The notes beneath the pieces were generated by a model. That model was not told where the DNA came from. It made no database searches and saw only the letters and a list, made by a program, of their open reading frames with translations. Made by a program: the position numbers and the translations under genes. Shown one piece after another: positions 34,101 through 49,100 of a DNA stretch of 64,000 nucleotides. The stretch is from assembly GCA_035582835.1 (NCBI GenBank), contig JAYKAV010002430.1, positions 65,631-129,630 of the forward strand. The letters run 5' to 3'. This DNA is from Phoebastria nigripes (taxonomy: Eukaryota > Chordata > Aves > Procellariiformes > Diomedeidae). Position 1 is the first letter of the stretch, and each line of letters starts with the position of its first letter.

Positions 34101-37100
34101 AGGTTACAACTGCAATTGAATACATTGGTCTGTTTTGCAGAACTACGGACCCTTCAAAGAGCTCTGCCTTTATGCTATTTATAACAGGACCAAAAAGCCA
34201 AATCTGCCTCTGCCACGGGGAGATATAAATCGCATTTCAGGCCTATAGATTTCCTACCAGACTTTTGGATAAGGTGCTTCCTTTGTTAAATAACAGCAAA
34301 GGGAATCAACTTGCAGGGTTTAGTCTTTATGGGCATAATCTCAGATAATACCAGGGTCGTACCATATGTCAATTGGCAGGTCAACACATCACCTTCCTTT
34401 TAAACTCCGGATCTCCAGTTACAGACGACCTCTGGATTCTCTCTTCCATAGACGGACGGATCCAAACGGAACCCAGCAACAAGAGGTTTTGCCTCCACTT
34501 TTACCAGGCATGCCTTCAAAAACTTTTAAAAAAACTATTTTCTGTAGCTTTTTTTTTTTAAGACTTATTTAAGTTATCAGCTATTCATATAGTTAAAATC
34601 ACAAATTCACCATTACCTGTCTACATCCCATTAACCTCCAATCACTTCTTTCCTTCTCCTCCTCCTAGCAGACAGAGAGCTCACCCCGTTCCGTTTCCTT
34701 CATAGAGGACTTGTTTTCCACTCTCCAAGTAATGCTAATGAGACGTCCAAGCTAACAATATGTCTATCCAATTTACCGACTTTAACTCAAAGTGATATTA
34801 AATGCTGGTGACAATTCTACTCTCTTTGCAATGATAACTTTTTAAGAACTCTTCACTACCACCTTCATTACTGTTACCAACAATTGAGATGACTTAAATA
34901 CCTTGAAACAGCTTCTGTCCCACTCAAATGGGGAAAACACATTCACACGACTCCAACCTTATTGTTTTTCCTGGGGAATTCCTTCCTATCTAAAATCTTT
35001 TACCTTTCTGAATATTGTCCCTCATAGAGATACAATCATCCCAGGATCTCCATCCTCTCTTTTTTACCTAAATCCAAAGAGATGATGCACTCAAATGAAA
35101 AATACTTGAGGACTGACACAATACTTTTCTTGGAAATACACCTGCAGGACATGCAGGAGAGCATTATTTCCTCCTGCAGATGTTAGTAACTGCACAGATC
35201 TGGAACTTGCAGCAACCTGAGAGCTATTTTGCCATTCAGATGCATTCAAACTTCAGTCATCCGATGCCTGCCTAACACAGAGCAGGAGATTCTGGCGGGT
35301 GAAATGGGCCTCTAAACACCAGGAACAATATTACTTCAATAATTTCAAGTCATATTAAAAGATGGCAAATGTAATAATTTAGAATTTGAAGAAATCCGTG
35401 AAGAACATATCAGTCTGAAGACCCAGAAACTGTGAATACATCACCAGCCTAAGCCTTGAAAGGCCTGTGCATTGCACCAGTCCAGTTTAATGAAACCTAA
35501 AGAAGAATAAACTCCAAACAAAAGCAAATTGGATTTCTCATTATTCCAATTACTCTAGTTTCACCACAAACGTTGAATATGGAGTACTTGCAATTAGGTT
35601 TTTCTTCTGGTCAGCAAACACAAATCAGTTTATTGATCTGTTTATGCAGCCAGAGGTTTCATTTGCTGCACCGTACGCATCTTTGGTTTTATTTCATTGA
35701 AGTCTTTTCTTTAAAAATAGGTAAGGCTACATTCTACTGAAGCACTGAGTGGAATGAATTTAGCAATTTTCAACTCCAGTCCCTGGAGAAATGTATCCAC
35801 TCTCCAGAAACCTTGCATCAGTTGGCAAAACAGCAGTTTTAACTTAGCAAAACCCCAGAACACCAAGAAGGATATGTGTGCAGGACACAAGGTGCACTAA
35901 CACAACAGGACTGAAGCAATCTAGAGGAGATTTCACTTCTCTGAGGAGAAACAGAGAATGGCTTGGGAGGAAAATGCTCCCATCCAGTGGCCATGAAACA
36001 TTGCATGAGCTAAACCCCATCAGATAGCTTTGCCTTTAATCTCACAGCTGCAATGACAAACTCCTCTCTTCTGTGGCACAAAAATGCCACAAAAATGAAG
36101 AGAAGTCACCAATACTTGTTCATCTTGCACCCCTGTTCCTCTATGAACTGATTTCAAATGTAATGCAGTTTGAGTATAACTTCTGTGCCATTCCCTCTGT
36201 TAGAGTGCATTCCTCCAGAAGGGAAAGGTACTACAGTAGTTCTGGTGTCTTTCTACATATTTTAAAAAAAGGTAGAACAGCCATATTCTGAGCAGAACCT
36301 CAGCAGTACTTGCCGAATGCCAGCAGACACCTCTTACAGGTGACCAGCTTTTCAAACAACTGCAATCAAGTCCTCCGTCTGGGACAGCTGGTGCAGCATC
36401 CATTTCACAAGCCTCATTTCTCATGAGACAAACACTGGATACAGACTAGTTTAACACTGGAGACTACTGGCCCTCATGCTGGAGGGCTGAACATCCTCTG
36501 GAAGGTAATGTCTGTAACTCCAGAATTTAGCAGAGTGGCTAAAAAGATGATCCAGCAGAATTAAAAAAAAAAAAAAGGGGGGGGGGAGAGGGGAGCAGGA
36601 GAGCTGCAGTAAGTAAATCTGAATAGCTCACCCTAATACAGAAATAATGAGGGACCCTGCAACAACCGAAGGAAACAACAGTACATCTTTACTCTCGTGT
36701 GCAGGCTCAGCAGAGCGTGAAGGAGGATACCTTGCCATCATTTTGCTTTTCTTTTTCTAATCATCAAGAAGCACTGGCAAAGACTTACCAGATTGTGCTT
36801 ACAGGACAACAGCTCTAAGGCGCTCTCCCCTCTGTTCACCAGGCAGGAGCAGGACTGCCGGGCTTCTGAGATCAGAAGAGATGAGATGCAGTAAAGCCTA
36901 GTACTACTGTAAGCTGTAAAGGATCCTTAAATTAAAAAAAACAACAACAAAAAAAACCCGCACCAAAACCNCATCCTACCTACTAACTAGCACAAACCTT
37001 CAGGCATGCGGAGATCCCTAGGAGGCAGGAAAGTGCTGAACTTTCTCTAGTGACTGTGAGAATATTTGAAACGCAAAAACAGCAATTAGTAACTCATGAC

Positions 37101-40100
37101 CTTTGAGATGAGCAGTGCAGTCATCTGTTCCTCACTTCTATCTTCCATGTAGAGTTATCCTATTCAACAACTGAATCCAAGAGGTTAAGAGGCCTCTCAG
37201 GAAGAGGGGAAGGAAGATGGGCTGTAAAGATGTATATGGACATCATATATCTAAGAACTGCAGTTATTAGCAAAATTCCCTCCTGTCAAGAGTGCCTGTC
37301 CCCTTGCACCCCTCCAGGCCCAGGTGACACCTTTCAGCACCCTGCACCTTTGTAGATAACCTAGAGAAGGACCACAGGGTCACTCAGGTGACATAGGGTC
37401 ACTCAGGTGACATAGGGTCACTCTGATGCTCAAACTCCAAAGTCTCATCGTGCTTTCATTGCCTGGTGAAACCGTGAATGAAGTCTGAGATGGCAACCAG
37501 GCAAACTCCAGACCGACCCATTTCTTACAGGTGACCTGCTTGAGCCTGACTACAGCGTTCTCCAAGCTAACAGCAACTCCTCCCTGGCCATCCAAGAGGT
37601 CTTCTCGACTCCACGGGTGCAGCACTCGCTGCGCAAGCCTACATGCACACACTGAAGCTCCTTGACATTTTCCCTAGAGACACAAAGCCACAGAGGGATC
37701 TTAGAATCATAGAATCATTAAGGTTGGAAAAGACCTCTAAGATCATCAAGTCCAACCATCAACCCAACACCACCATGCCCACTAAACCATGTCCCTAAGC
37801 GCCTCATCTACACGTCTTTTAAATACCTCCAGGGATGGTGACTCCACCACTTCCCTGGGCAGCCTGTTCCAATGTTTAACCACTCTTTCAGTAAAGAAAT
37901 TTTTCCTAATGTCCAATCTAAACCTCCCCTGGCGCAACTTGAGGCCATTTCCTCTCGTCCTATCGCTAGTTGCTTGGCAGAAGAGACCAACACCCACCTC
38001 GCTCCAACCTCCTTTCAGGGAGTTGTAGAGCGCAATAAGGTCTCCCCTCAGCCTCCTCTTCTCCAGACTAAACAGTCCCAGCTCCCTCAGCCGCTCCTCG
38101 TAAGACTTGCTCTCCAGACCCTTCACCAGCTTCGTTGCCCTCCTCTGGACACGCTCCAGCACCTCAATGTCCTTCTTGTAGTGAGGGGCCCAAAACTGAA
38201 CACAGTATTCGAGGTGGGGCCTCACCAGTGCCGAGTACAGGGGCACAATCACCTCCCTANTCCTGCTGGCCACACTATTTCTGATACAGGCCAGGATGCC
38301 ATTGGCCTTCTTGGCCACCTGGGCACACTGCCGGCTCATATTCATCTTCTGGTTAGTCCTGTGCAAATAAAAGAACCAGTCAACTGACCTCCAAGCTTTG
38401 CTTTTAGTCTTGACAGTACCCACTGAAGGAAAAATACATACTGATTTCCTGATTCCTACCCAAGTTACGTGTTGTTTTCAGGAGAACTGACATAAGTGCT
38501 AAAGATGATGTTATGGGGAAGGTGAGGGACACCCAGAACTGCAAAGGCCTGTATCTCCCTTGCATGAAGCACAAAGCATGTTATCACAGCTGCAAAAGAT
38601 CAAAAAGTCAAAAATACTGTATCCCAGTCCCACTGATTCCTAGGACGAGTCTGATTGACCACTGGAGAAGCCTCAAAGCACCAGGGAGGCTGAGAAGCCC
38701 TACAGCAGCACATGGGCTCCTGCCAGGTTCACCTACAGAAAACCAGCAGACGGCTACTTTAAAGTTTTACAAGACAAAAAAGATTTATTGGGAATGAGCC
38801 TGCCCCAACAGACAGACTGGGCTGAACATGTCCACTTGGTCAGAGGGACTGCCTTCATATCGTGCCCTTACCGCTGTCAACAGCAATGCTCCATGCCACA
38901 GACGATGAGCATGCTATTTCTGTTGTTCATTCTCATTTTGATGCTGCACTCTCCATCGTGCCAGGACAGACGGTTTGGTTTGTGCAACCAGAGTGAGCCA
39001 AATCAGGGAGCTTCTGTTAATTTTTCTGCTGGGGTTTTCAGCTACCGTTCCTTGGCGTGATTCACCAGATGGCTGCAGAAGCTGCTACCTCAGCCCAAGT
39101 GAGCGACTGGCACAGAGTCCAGAATGAGCAGCACTTCAACCAAGCACAAAACCACCACCACCACAGTCTGTCTTACAGCCTTAATGACAATGGGAGAAAC
39201 TCCCGCGGTGAAGATTTGTAGCTCTGGCCCCTCAGGAATGACAGCTGCCGCTTCCGAGGTGCGCCAGCATTTCCTACAGAAGCACCTCCTGAACTTCTAA
39301 GCTGCATAAAACACAGGGCGCATCACTGACCTGCAACTTCAGCCCTGCTAGATAATAAACCTGGGGGAAAGCAGCCTCGATTACAATGCCTTAAAGAGCT
39401 CTCAAGTGTGCTATGTTATATTCAGATTCAGGCTCCAAGTCTGGAGGAGGAGGAGGAGGAGGAGGAAAAGCAAAAGATCCTCCTCTGAGTGTCACTTAGG
39501 CTAGGTGATTGCGTGCAGTGCTAGGCCCTCTGTGATTAAATCCCATCACCACCCCTGCTTGTTATTCACATCAGCATAAAAGCTATTGAGGCACCGTCCG
39601 CACCGGCGTGCGGGGAACAAACAGCGCGTTGTTCTCCGGTTTGAACAACCAACCCACCTCTTTCACTTACAGCTGAAGCAAGCACGAACCTGGCGTACGC
39701 TGGCAGACAGCTCCCAACACACGTATCCGAAATAAAACGCTGACCTGTGTTACCAACGTGAGTCTTCTCGTCTAACTAAACCAAACCGAGGCGGGGGTGG
39801 GAGCCAGCACTCTGGAGGCAGAGCAGCTTTCAGGGCTGATTTTAGATACTAGAGCAGAGTCCCTAAATTTTGCTCTGCCTGTGATGGGAGCGCACACTGC
39901 TGTCAAGCGGTCATCAAAACCTGCACTGCAACCAAGCCAACGAAACATCTGTTTTATGCTGGCTTTTTACTTGTTTTTAGCTTAAAATACATGGTAAATA
40001 TGTTTCTGATCCATTTTCCTGTGGGGCACTAGTTTCTTTAAAATATTTTCATTATATTCAGGTTTCTAAGTGACATTTTTTCCCCTAAGTACTTTTTTTT

Positions 40101-43100
40101 AAATCAGATTTCAGAAGTCTCCAGATTTCAGCTGCGCACCCTCCCCCAGATACACACTAGTCCCCCTTCGAGGACAGGCCATGCAGATACCATTCTTCAA
40201 GAAGTTGCAAAGACCAACCCTGACCTGGGCAGGCAGAATTTTTAATATAAAGGAATTTGTTCTGGATGTTAATTACATGCATCAGGACGAGCCTTTCTTG
40301 CCCTGCAGAACCTATGTGAGATGGAAGGCTTGCAACAGCTACTTACCATGCTACAGACACACCCAGCCATACCACTGCTCAGAATTGTGTACGTGTCCCT
40401 ATATACATCTCCCACTCTATGTTCACCGACTGCTGCTGTTTGCAAGCCCATTGAATACCTCTGGACCATTAAAAACCGTTAACAAGAAAGTCAATCTGGA
40501 CACAGATGGCACCCAGGTATCACGAATATGAATAGCAAAGGCATTTTTTCACAAAAACGACTCAATCTAACATGTATGTATGGTGCTGGAGGCAGGGCAC
40601 ATCTCTCCATCTTCTATAGTTTTTTGGAGTAGCTGCATTTTAAAATTCAGTTGTCTGTGGTGGCAGCCAAGTGACATGCTGTTAGCTTTTAAAAATAAAT
40701 GAACTGAAGGTCCTCCTTTGCACTACAACTTTTATACAAGAGCGGTGTCCATTTCATGAGGNACCTGAACAGTAAAATCTGCATCGCTGTAGAAGAAGTC
40801 TTGGCAAAATAGGCATTAACGTGGTATTGGGCAAGGACGCGACTCACCCCAGGCTGCTGGCCAGAGGCTGACGGTTTTTGGAGCGTTAACGTAGCTGTTT
40901 TGTCTAATTTAGGAGGTTCCCGCTTGACTTTATAATACAGAAAGTGTCAACTCTGAAGGACCAGGTTGGGGACAGCAACTATGAGATGTCACGGGGTAAA
41001 CCAGCCCAGGACTGCGCTGAGGCTCCAATAACGAGAGGCTTGCACAGTCCCGGGCATCGTTCAGCCCATGAGCAGTTGCAAAGAGGTGATCAAAACCAAC
41101 CAGTTCAAAAGGGCTGGAACAAAAAGTTTCCAATGAAAAGATGTAATGTGCTAAAGTCTGCNCAGGACAGATTCCCAAGCATTCAGCATTAATTTGTTGA
41201 TGTGGGGAGGAGGAATAAAGGGAGGATGAAAGAGGAAAATACAACAGCTCTTTAATAATCCACGGCATTATAAGTATGCGCAGCCATCTGGTGCTGTGAA
41301 CTTCTATAACCCAGCTTTTCGAATGGAAATAGCCAGCCGATTTTCCCTGCACAAGCACTGAGTATTCAGCTAGAATCACGCAGTAAAATTACAGCGGCTA
41401 CAAAAACAATAAACACAAAGCTTTTCTCTACAGCCAGGGACGGCTCTTCTAACTCTAATGCCTAGGGAAATAACTGGCATGTTAAAATGGGGTAATACCA
41501 CATTTTAGCTTGGATCGCTTCACATCCATCTCTTAAAAATGTGTCAGCAAGTTACAGTTAGACATAGGGGACTTTAACCAATACCTTGACTGAGAAATTG
41601 TATATTGAGAAAGCTCAGGGTCAAGAGACCTGGACTCGGGAGAGTACCNGTGAAAAGATGAGATCACCAAGTACAGACTGCTGGAGACTGCCATCAAAAA
41701 GCCAAGCAGGGGAAAGAGTCAGAAATCTCCAAAGGTATTGCTATAGCACCAGTTCACAACAGTATTTGCAGTAACTAAACTGGGAAATACCTTTCCCAAT
41801 CTGTTCATAACATCTGGGTATCCTGACATCTTCAGCGCTTTTATTCTCAAAAGGAAAACTCAAATTTGATCTGCATCATGTTCTCTCATTCTGAATTATT
41901 ATCTTAAGAGATGTATTGGCCGAGAACTGGAACTGGTACGTTTCTACATACCAATTCAGAGTAACAGTTTAACTAAGAAATGGCGGTCCCTGATAGGGAG
42001 GAAAAATCTTCCCCAGGGAGAAAGAATATCTTTTATCACGCCGATTAGTGCAGCGGGGAGATGAACAGTTAAGCTTATAACCTTCTGCATACACACCCCC
42101 GCCTCCTGCAGACTTCAAGCTGTCGATGCACGAGCCCTGGGTGCTTACAAGAGAACGAACAAGGGGGAATAAATCCTAAGACAGTCTTAGCTGCTAGTCC
42201 AACCATGCCCTGCTCCCCGGCTGGCACCAGCTCTCCTCTGCTGCTCGGGACAGCACGGAGGCTCCTATAACCTCCTCAAGCCCAAGCACCAAGTGCAGCA
42301 GATGAGGAGCTGTGCTGAAAACATCAGCAGTGCTCAGGCTCCAGCAGAAGAGCAGCACCTGCCCTGCTGCCCGGCTTGACCTTCCTTTCCTCCTTATAGT
42401 CACTCTTTCAATTTTAATCAAATCCAACCCAGGCACGGGTCAGAGGAGGTGAAATGCCCCTCCTTCCATCCAAGCATTTCCTAAAAGCCCAGATTTAGGT
42501 ATCTCAGGGCTTCCCAAGTTAGGCCAGTAACGCCCAATCTAATGACGTTCCTGTTTCTCTCCCAGAAAGCACTGTTTTGGGTAGGCAAGGTAGATATAAG
42601 CTATTGCCGCTTTGAAAATTTTAAAGTGCACAAAGCATCAGGAGACACTAAAAGTAGGTTTGCTTGGTCTAACACAGTTCAGTCCAGGGTGACTGGTTTA
42701 CAGTTGTCTTTCCTGGCACTATCTGGGAAGTTTTTGTTCGAATCCAGAGCAGCACAACTGTCCTGGATCCCACTCCGCCACGTTTCTCCTTACTATCTTC
42801 TCAGCCTCTTTCGGCATCCAAACTATCCAGAGATCCTTCTGAACAACAAAATATGTCATTGAAACTGCACCAAACTGCATATACACAAGAAGGAAAAATT
42901 AAAGTAGCAAGGACAACCTTAAATCAAACATCCCTAGCTTACACATACCTAATTCTGCAACTATAATCTTTTACTGATGTGACTTTTTTTCCTGTTATAT
43001 CCTACATTGTTGTTTCCTACATTGGGAGGTTTTTTTGGTTGGGTTTTTTTTTTTTTGGGGGGGGGGTGTTGGTTTTTGTTTTGTTTTGTTTTTTGTTGTT

Positions 43101-46100
43101 TGGGTTTTTTGTTTGTTTGGGTTTTTTTACAAGAAGATTAAAATTTTCAGTTTGCTATGTGGAATCATACTGACTACTGTTGAGCCTGGCCATGCCCCAG
43201 TTCAAGAAGGATGTGGAGAAGATCCGCGTGGGGGCTGCCAAGACNGCCAGGGCACATGGCCTACAAGAAGGGGTGGAAGGAGCTGGGCTTGTTCAGTCTG
43301 GCAAAGGGAAGTCTAAGGGCAATCTAACAGCAGATTACGTTTATCTGAAAGTAGTTACAAGGATTACAGAGTCACACAGTGGGTCCAAACGATACAAGGG
43401 GCAACAGGGAGAAGCTGCCCCTTGGAAGGTTCATATCAGGAAATACCAGGGGGGAAAAAAAAATAAAATCACTGGAAGGGTGGTACAGCCCTGGAACAGG
43501 TCACCAGGGAGGTGGGGGATCTCCACCCTTGAAGCCTTTCAAGACGTAGTAAGACAAAGCCGCAGCCAACCTGATCTAGTATTGGCAACAGTCCCATCTC
43601 AAGATGAATGGGATTAGAGACCTCCAAAGGTCTCTTGTAACTGAGGTTTCTATGATTCTAGAGCATTTGTGTCACATACTCTCCTCCTCCCTGTCCCTGG
43701 CCAGTACTGACATCTCCCCTCCATGGCAGCAGCACGTCCCTCCTTCCTACACGCACCACTGCCCAGGCTCCATCCCACATGCTTAACAGGGTCAAGTGTG
43801 CCACGAGTGGTTCAGAAATAAATGTGCTGATCAGCTCTCCGGATAAATTTGCACTGATATTTAATTACCTTTCCTGCAGCAAGGATGTGAATTTAGTTCT
43901 CTCTCCTACTGAGCCACTGACTTTTATAAAATTCATAGAAACTTCAGGCCTTTGAATTCTCCACATTGCTCAAACTGGGCTGAAACTGGCCTTAGAAGTT
44001 AAGTAGTTAATTGCAGGAGATTGAAAGACAGATAGCACAGTTCCATAAACTTTGCTTCCTTGGGAAATCAGGGTAAAAACAGGGCTGCAATGGATGTCCA
44101 GGCATCATCCAATCCATCCCACAGTCCCCAAAGGATCCACTGCAGATGCATCATTCCTGACAGCTGACTGCCTAACTTGTTCTTCAAGACAGCTTCAGCA
44201 ATCCTCCTGGTAGATTTTTTTTTTAGGAGTGTGAGACACTAGTAAAGTGTTGTACAAGGTCTAGCGTGAATCTTTCTAAGTGCAATTTAAGGCTCTTGTT
44301 TACCATAATCTGGAAAAGAGATTATTCCTTTTCCTCTTCAAAGCAGCCTTGTGCACATTTGCAGACTGCTATGACAACACCTTCTTTAGGCCAAACAGCC
44401 AAAACTGTTTCAATCTTCCAGAGACTGTGGTTTTTTGACTCACGACTGTTTTTGTTGATCTTCTGTCAAGTCTCTCCACTTGGCCCACGGTGTTTTTGAA
44501 GTCCGCTGCCCAGAAGTGTCAGAGCTTCAGGTTGGCATGCTGCATCAGCCACTAAATGCAGCAGGATTACACCACATGCAGCCTCTCTTTCTGTTCATAC
44601 ACCTCAGCACGTTTGTCTTTTTCCATAAGCATGATATTGCTGTCTCACATAATAGTTTGTGATTCATAGACAGATCCTTTTCTGAGAAGCCAACACCTCC
44701 TTAATCTTCTGTTCTTCACCTATTTTTATGCACTAACTTACTCTTATTTTTAAAAAATTTGCAACCGATATCGAACTGCTCAAATTTGTTCGGGCCATCT
44801 GGAATTCAATGCACTTTGCAGCCCTTCCAATTCAATGTCATCTGCAAATATAATGAACATACCCCCCCCTTCCCTCACCTGGGTTAGACAATAAAGCCCC
44901 AAATACCACCGGACCTTTGGCAATTTCTAGAGAACCACGCTCACTACGTATTCTACTTCGTTGATGAGCCGCCGGTAAGTAAATGCCAATTCTAACACAA
45001 TAGGTTTGGGGAAATACAAGATTTGGTCCCCACGCTCTCCCTGCTTCACCTGTGGCAGATTTTGAAAGCACCGAACAGCAGAATCCGCCTGCTGGCTTCT
45101 GTCCCCGGAAAGACTGGAGAACATTATTTTCCTAGCTTCTAGGCAAAGAAGTTTTGCTCAGCATGAAGGGCAGACGAGGACAAAATTATTTGTAGCAGTA
45201 AGTGGAGAAGCATAGTTTTTCCTAGTGCCAAACCCCCTCTCCCACAGTACTTCTCGCCCATTGACACAGAAGATACAGCTGATGCAGAGGACATATGAGG
45301 CAACGCTGCTTGCCCAAAGCCAGGGAGAAGAGAAGGCTCCCTGCTTCCAGAAGATGAGGAGCTCTTCAAATCCTGCCTCTCCTTTGCCTGCAGACGTGGG
45401 TAATTCACCATCTCTGTTTGTTAAGTACGGTTATCGCACTTACTCATTGGATTTACCCATATTAACTATTCGGGAGCTCCACATGCCTGGCACGCATTCA
45501 GCGCACACAGAAGGTTTCCAAAGCAAGGCTGTCAGGTGCTACCGTGCATTTCCAAACAGGGATTTTTCAGAGACCAGGGAACACTTTCGTGAAATAGCTA
45601 AAGACACCTCCAATGCCAGATCCATCCTTGCTAAGCCCCTGTGCCAAACACTGGAGGTACGGGAACTCCTACGAATTTTGGAAGATGAGTATGCCATGAA
45701 ATGATTTTACATTCTCATCCAAGAGCCAAGCTAGTTTTCCTTAATTTTTCAAAATCAGCCTCTTGAGCAAAAAGGTAGCTTAAGAATGTCACCAAGAATT
45801 CCTGAAGCTTGCAAAGCTAAAAGCAAATGGAAAGGTGGAAAAAAAAAGATGGAGGACTAAGTGGAAAGAGATAAGAAACTGTAACTCCGGCATTCCTATC
45901 AGCATCTGATATAACAGTATATAAAGTCTTTTGAGTCATCCCAGCTATAACAAGAAACATTTCTTATGTCTGAGCTACATAACCATTCTCAAAATTATCA
46001 GACTATGAAAGAATCCCTTAGAAATTATTCTTCAGACATGGACAAAGGTAGGAAACATGCAAATACTTTCCTTCTCAGACAGCTCAATTCTACCTTTTGT

Positions 46101-49100
46101 TAGGTACGAAATCAAACTCTTCAGTTAATCACTCAAAGTGCCTGAAATGCTGGGTGCATTTGATGCGTAGGGTGTATCGTGCTGATGGAAGTTCACAAGC
46201 TATAGCACACAGCCAGGCATACGTCCACACCAGCATTTAGGTGTACGCTGCATTAACAGTGGGTATCTCTTAATAGCCACTACCAGAACGTTCTGCCTCT
46301 CCTCGACTTGTCCGCATGGCTCCCATTTCACCAATCAACACTAATCTGGTGTATTAGTAAAAGCTCAGTTTTCAGGAAAATCCATAAAAGCCTCCACTTA
46401 AATAACAAATGTATTGGAAAACATGCCTGGGATTTCTATCTTAGCACTCACTTGGGGCAGCAGGAGGGCGAAGCAGGAGGGAGAAGCAGCAGGGTGGTGA
46501 GAACGGAGAGAGCAGAAGAGCCAGCCCTGAAGCTTGTGCTCCAAAACAGGGAACTCAGAAGCACTGCCGTTGGCTTGAGCCACCCCTTCCAGCTCAAAAC
46601 AACTAAACCAGTTCCCTTGTGTCTACCAGCCTGAAAGCTTCAATTGCAACCTTGTCAGATTTAGGAATTTCAGGGATTAGGTAAAGAGCCTACCAAGAAA
46701 AACTCCGGGCTTAGTAAAGCACCTTTTTAGCCCTCCAGCTCAGCACCAACAGAAGCTCCCCAAAACAGCTTTTGCAGCTGAAAAGAGAGCTGAACTATCT
46801 GAAATCAAAATCTTGACTTCCTACCTATGCTACGTATGCTGGTTAACTCCTCCTTTGCCCAAGGGCAGGAGCACACTGCAACGGCTAGGGAAGTCCCAAA
46901 TTTTGGTCAGAGGAAATTTGAGACATCTTTCAACAGCAGATTGTTCCAGATATATCAGGTCCAACTGCTTCTCTGTAAGGCAGGATCAATTACAGGCCAC
47001 AAAATGATTTGCAACAAGGTGCATGTTCACAGCCCTTCTTTGCAGAGCCCAGTTTTGATTAATTAAAACTAGCTTTTAACCTGCAGCAGGGACAGCAACT
47101 GGAACTACGGCCAGGTGCCAGCTCTTCAAAACCTCAAAGTCTGGTGCTCAGTCCAGGGGCTCAGATGGGAGCTAGGAAGATGCTGTAGCTTTCTCCAGAG
47201 TGCAACACATTTACAGCACCCACCTGAAACCTCACTTTAAAAACGTTCTACAGGTGCCAGTCAGGGCTCCCTGTGCCTCTAGAGTCACACTGCTGTTCTA
47301 GTTTGTATTTCCATACGATCTTCTGGAGCCATATCACCCTCAGGTCTTCGGCAGACCAGGTCTAGCAAATCCAGCTGAAGCAGTTTAAGATATTACCCCC
47401 ACCCACTCACCCCACGACTTGCTGTGATAAACTCCCACATGTGTCACACCAATGACAGAACCAGACCAGTGCTTGCACCCTGCTCAACGGTTGCACCCAG
47501 CTCAAGCCCTACTCCAGGAGCAGCTGAACTTCAAACACAGCTTTGCCCAGAAGCAGAGTCTCCTGCCCCGTGGCGACCATCTCCAGCAAAGGGGAGGAGA
47601 GGAGAGCTGTTGTATTTAGAACAGGCCAGGTTTGCAGAGATCACCTCTCAAAGCCTGTAGAGCTGCAGGAAGCAGTTATTCTTTCTCCCTCCCACGGTCT
47701 TGTAGGAAACTCAACTTTTCTACCACATTCACTGGTGGAAATACAAGGCGGCAGCAAGGTGTTACCAGTCCTCCTGCATCCTCAATGCAACATAGCTCAC
47801 TGACAAGCCCAGGCGAAACACTGGGTAGAGATGACCTAGCATGGTCAAGCATAAACCATCCTCCCAGCCGGTAAGAGTGGTTTCTTGCAGATCACAGCTT
47901 TTTCCACTGCAGAATTAACATATATTCTCACTTGCTGAACCTTGGTCCTAAGCAAACGAGCATGTAGCAGCATGTCTTGCCACTCAAAATATACCTCCAC
48001 TAAGGTATTGGAAAAACAACACATCTGAGCCACAGGTAGAAAGCAAAGGATTAAATCAGCCAAAGGTAAAAGAGGAAACTGCCTAGCCTATTTTAAGGGA
48101 ACTGTAAAGGAGTCAAAGACACCAATGGTAGCTGATAGTTCAAATCCTTTCTGTTAATAATGTATATTCTGCACAGAGGCAGCTTAATATTCTTTTTCTA
48201 CCCTACCAATGTCCCTTTATTCCTACATCCCTAATTCTGCAGAAATACTATTCCACCATTAACAGGATTTTATAGGGCCCAGAGATGCAGGAATGAAAAT
48301 ATAACATATCAAATCACAGCATTATTGCAAGTCCTTTTCCCTCAGATGTGGCTCCTGCCTTCCTCCATCCTTACAATAATTACATGCCATACACTGTGCA
48401 CCACCTTCCCAAACCCAGACATTCACCCAAAATTCTTAACCAAAATGCTCAGCTGCTGCCCTTCACCCTGCCTTGAACCCGCAGGTGCTACTGGTATAGA
48501 GAGCAGCCCCAGGGACAAGGAGCTGTGAATGAAATTACTGGGAAAAACCACATTCCGCTTCTCCATGGAGATTCACTCCCTGCTTTCTTTGTTTCTAGGG
48601 GCTTCGAGGCTTAGACAGAGTTTCCACCCTGGGTTCCTCTGCTTGACACACTGGAATAAATCCGAGCATTACAGTGCAAACAAGCCACCACGGTGAAGCA
48701 TGTGGTGCCTCCACCTCATTGTTTCAATAGATGCTTCTAGCTGCAGAAACCGCAAACCCAAGCTAAGGGAAAGCCCAGCAACTCACCTGCCACAAGCCAC
48801 TGACTGAGAAAATTCAATGACCTGACGACATGCACGATTCTGTGAAATATAAACTCTTAATGGGGTGTTGCAGACTGTAGCTGTATGGAAATGAAAGATG
48901 TATGCAGAGAAAGATCACCCCTCTCCTTGCTTACCCTGCCCTAGGATTTGGAGTTATCTTCACAGCTGATTTGCAACACAAGCTGAACTACATAGTAAAA
49001 AGGCAAAAGGAATGATTTTGAGAAAGGTACTTGTGACACACCAATTCCATCAGAGGAAACAACCTTCAAAAAAACCTCAAGAAGCAGCCAAAGCAAACAG

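Noticed and set aside
42726..42737. tRNA B-box-like GTTCGAATCC
   Set aside because: No matching A box or cloverleaf arms can be drawn upstream; probably chance.
45240..45380. Possible further MIR-like segment (TTGCCCAAAGCCAGGGAG)
   Set aside because: Only one core word matches and the surrounding order does not fit a SINE.
45225..45704. 159-codon plus-strand frame in the PSKH1 intron
   Set aside because: A few frames of this length are expected by chance in 64 kb on six frames. No domain, no good splice context, and it starts near degraded CR1 sequence.
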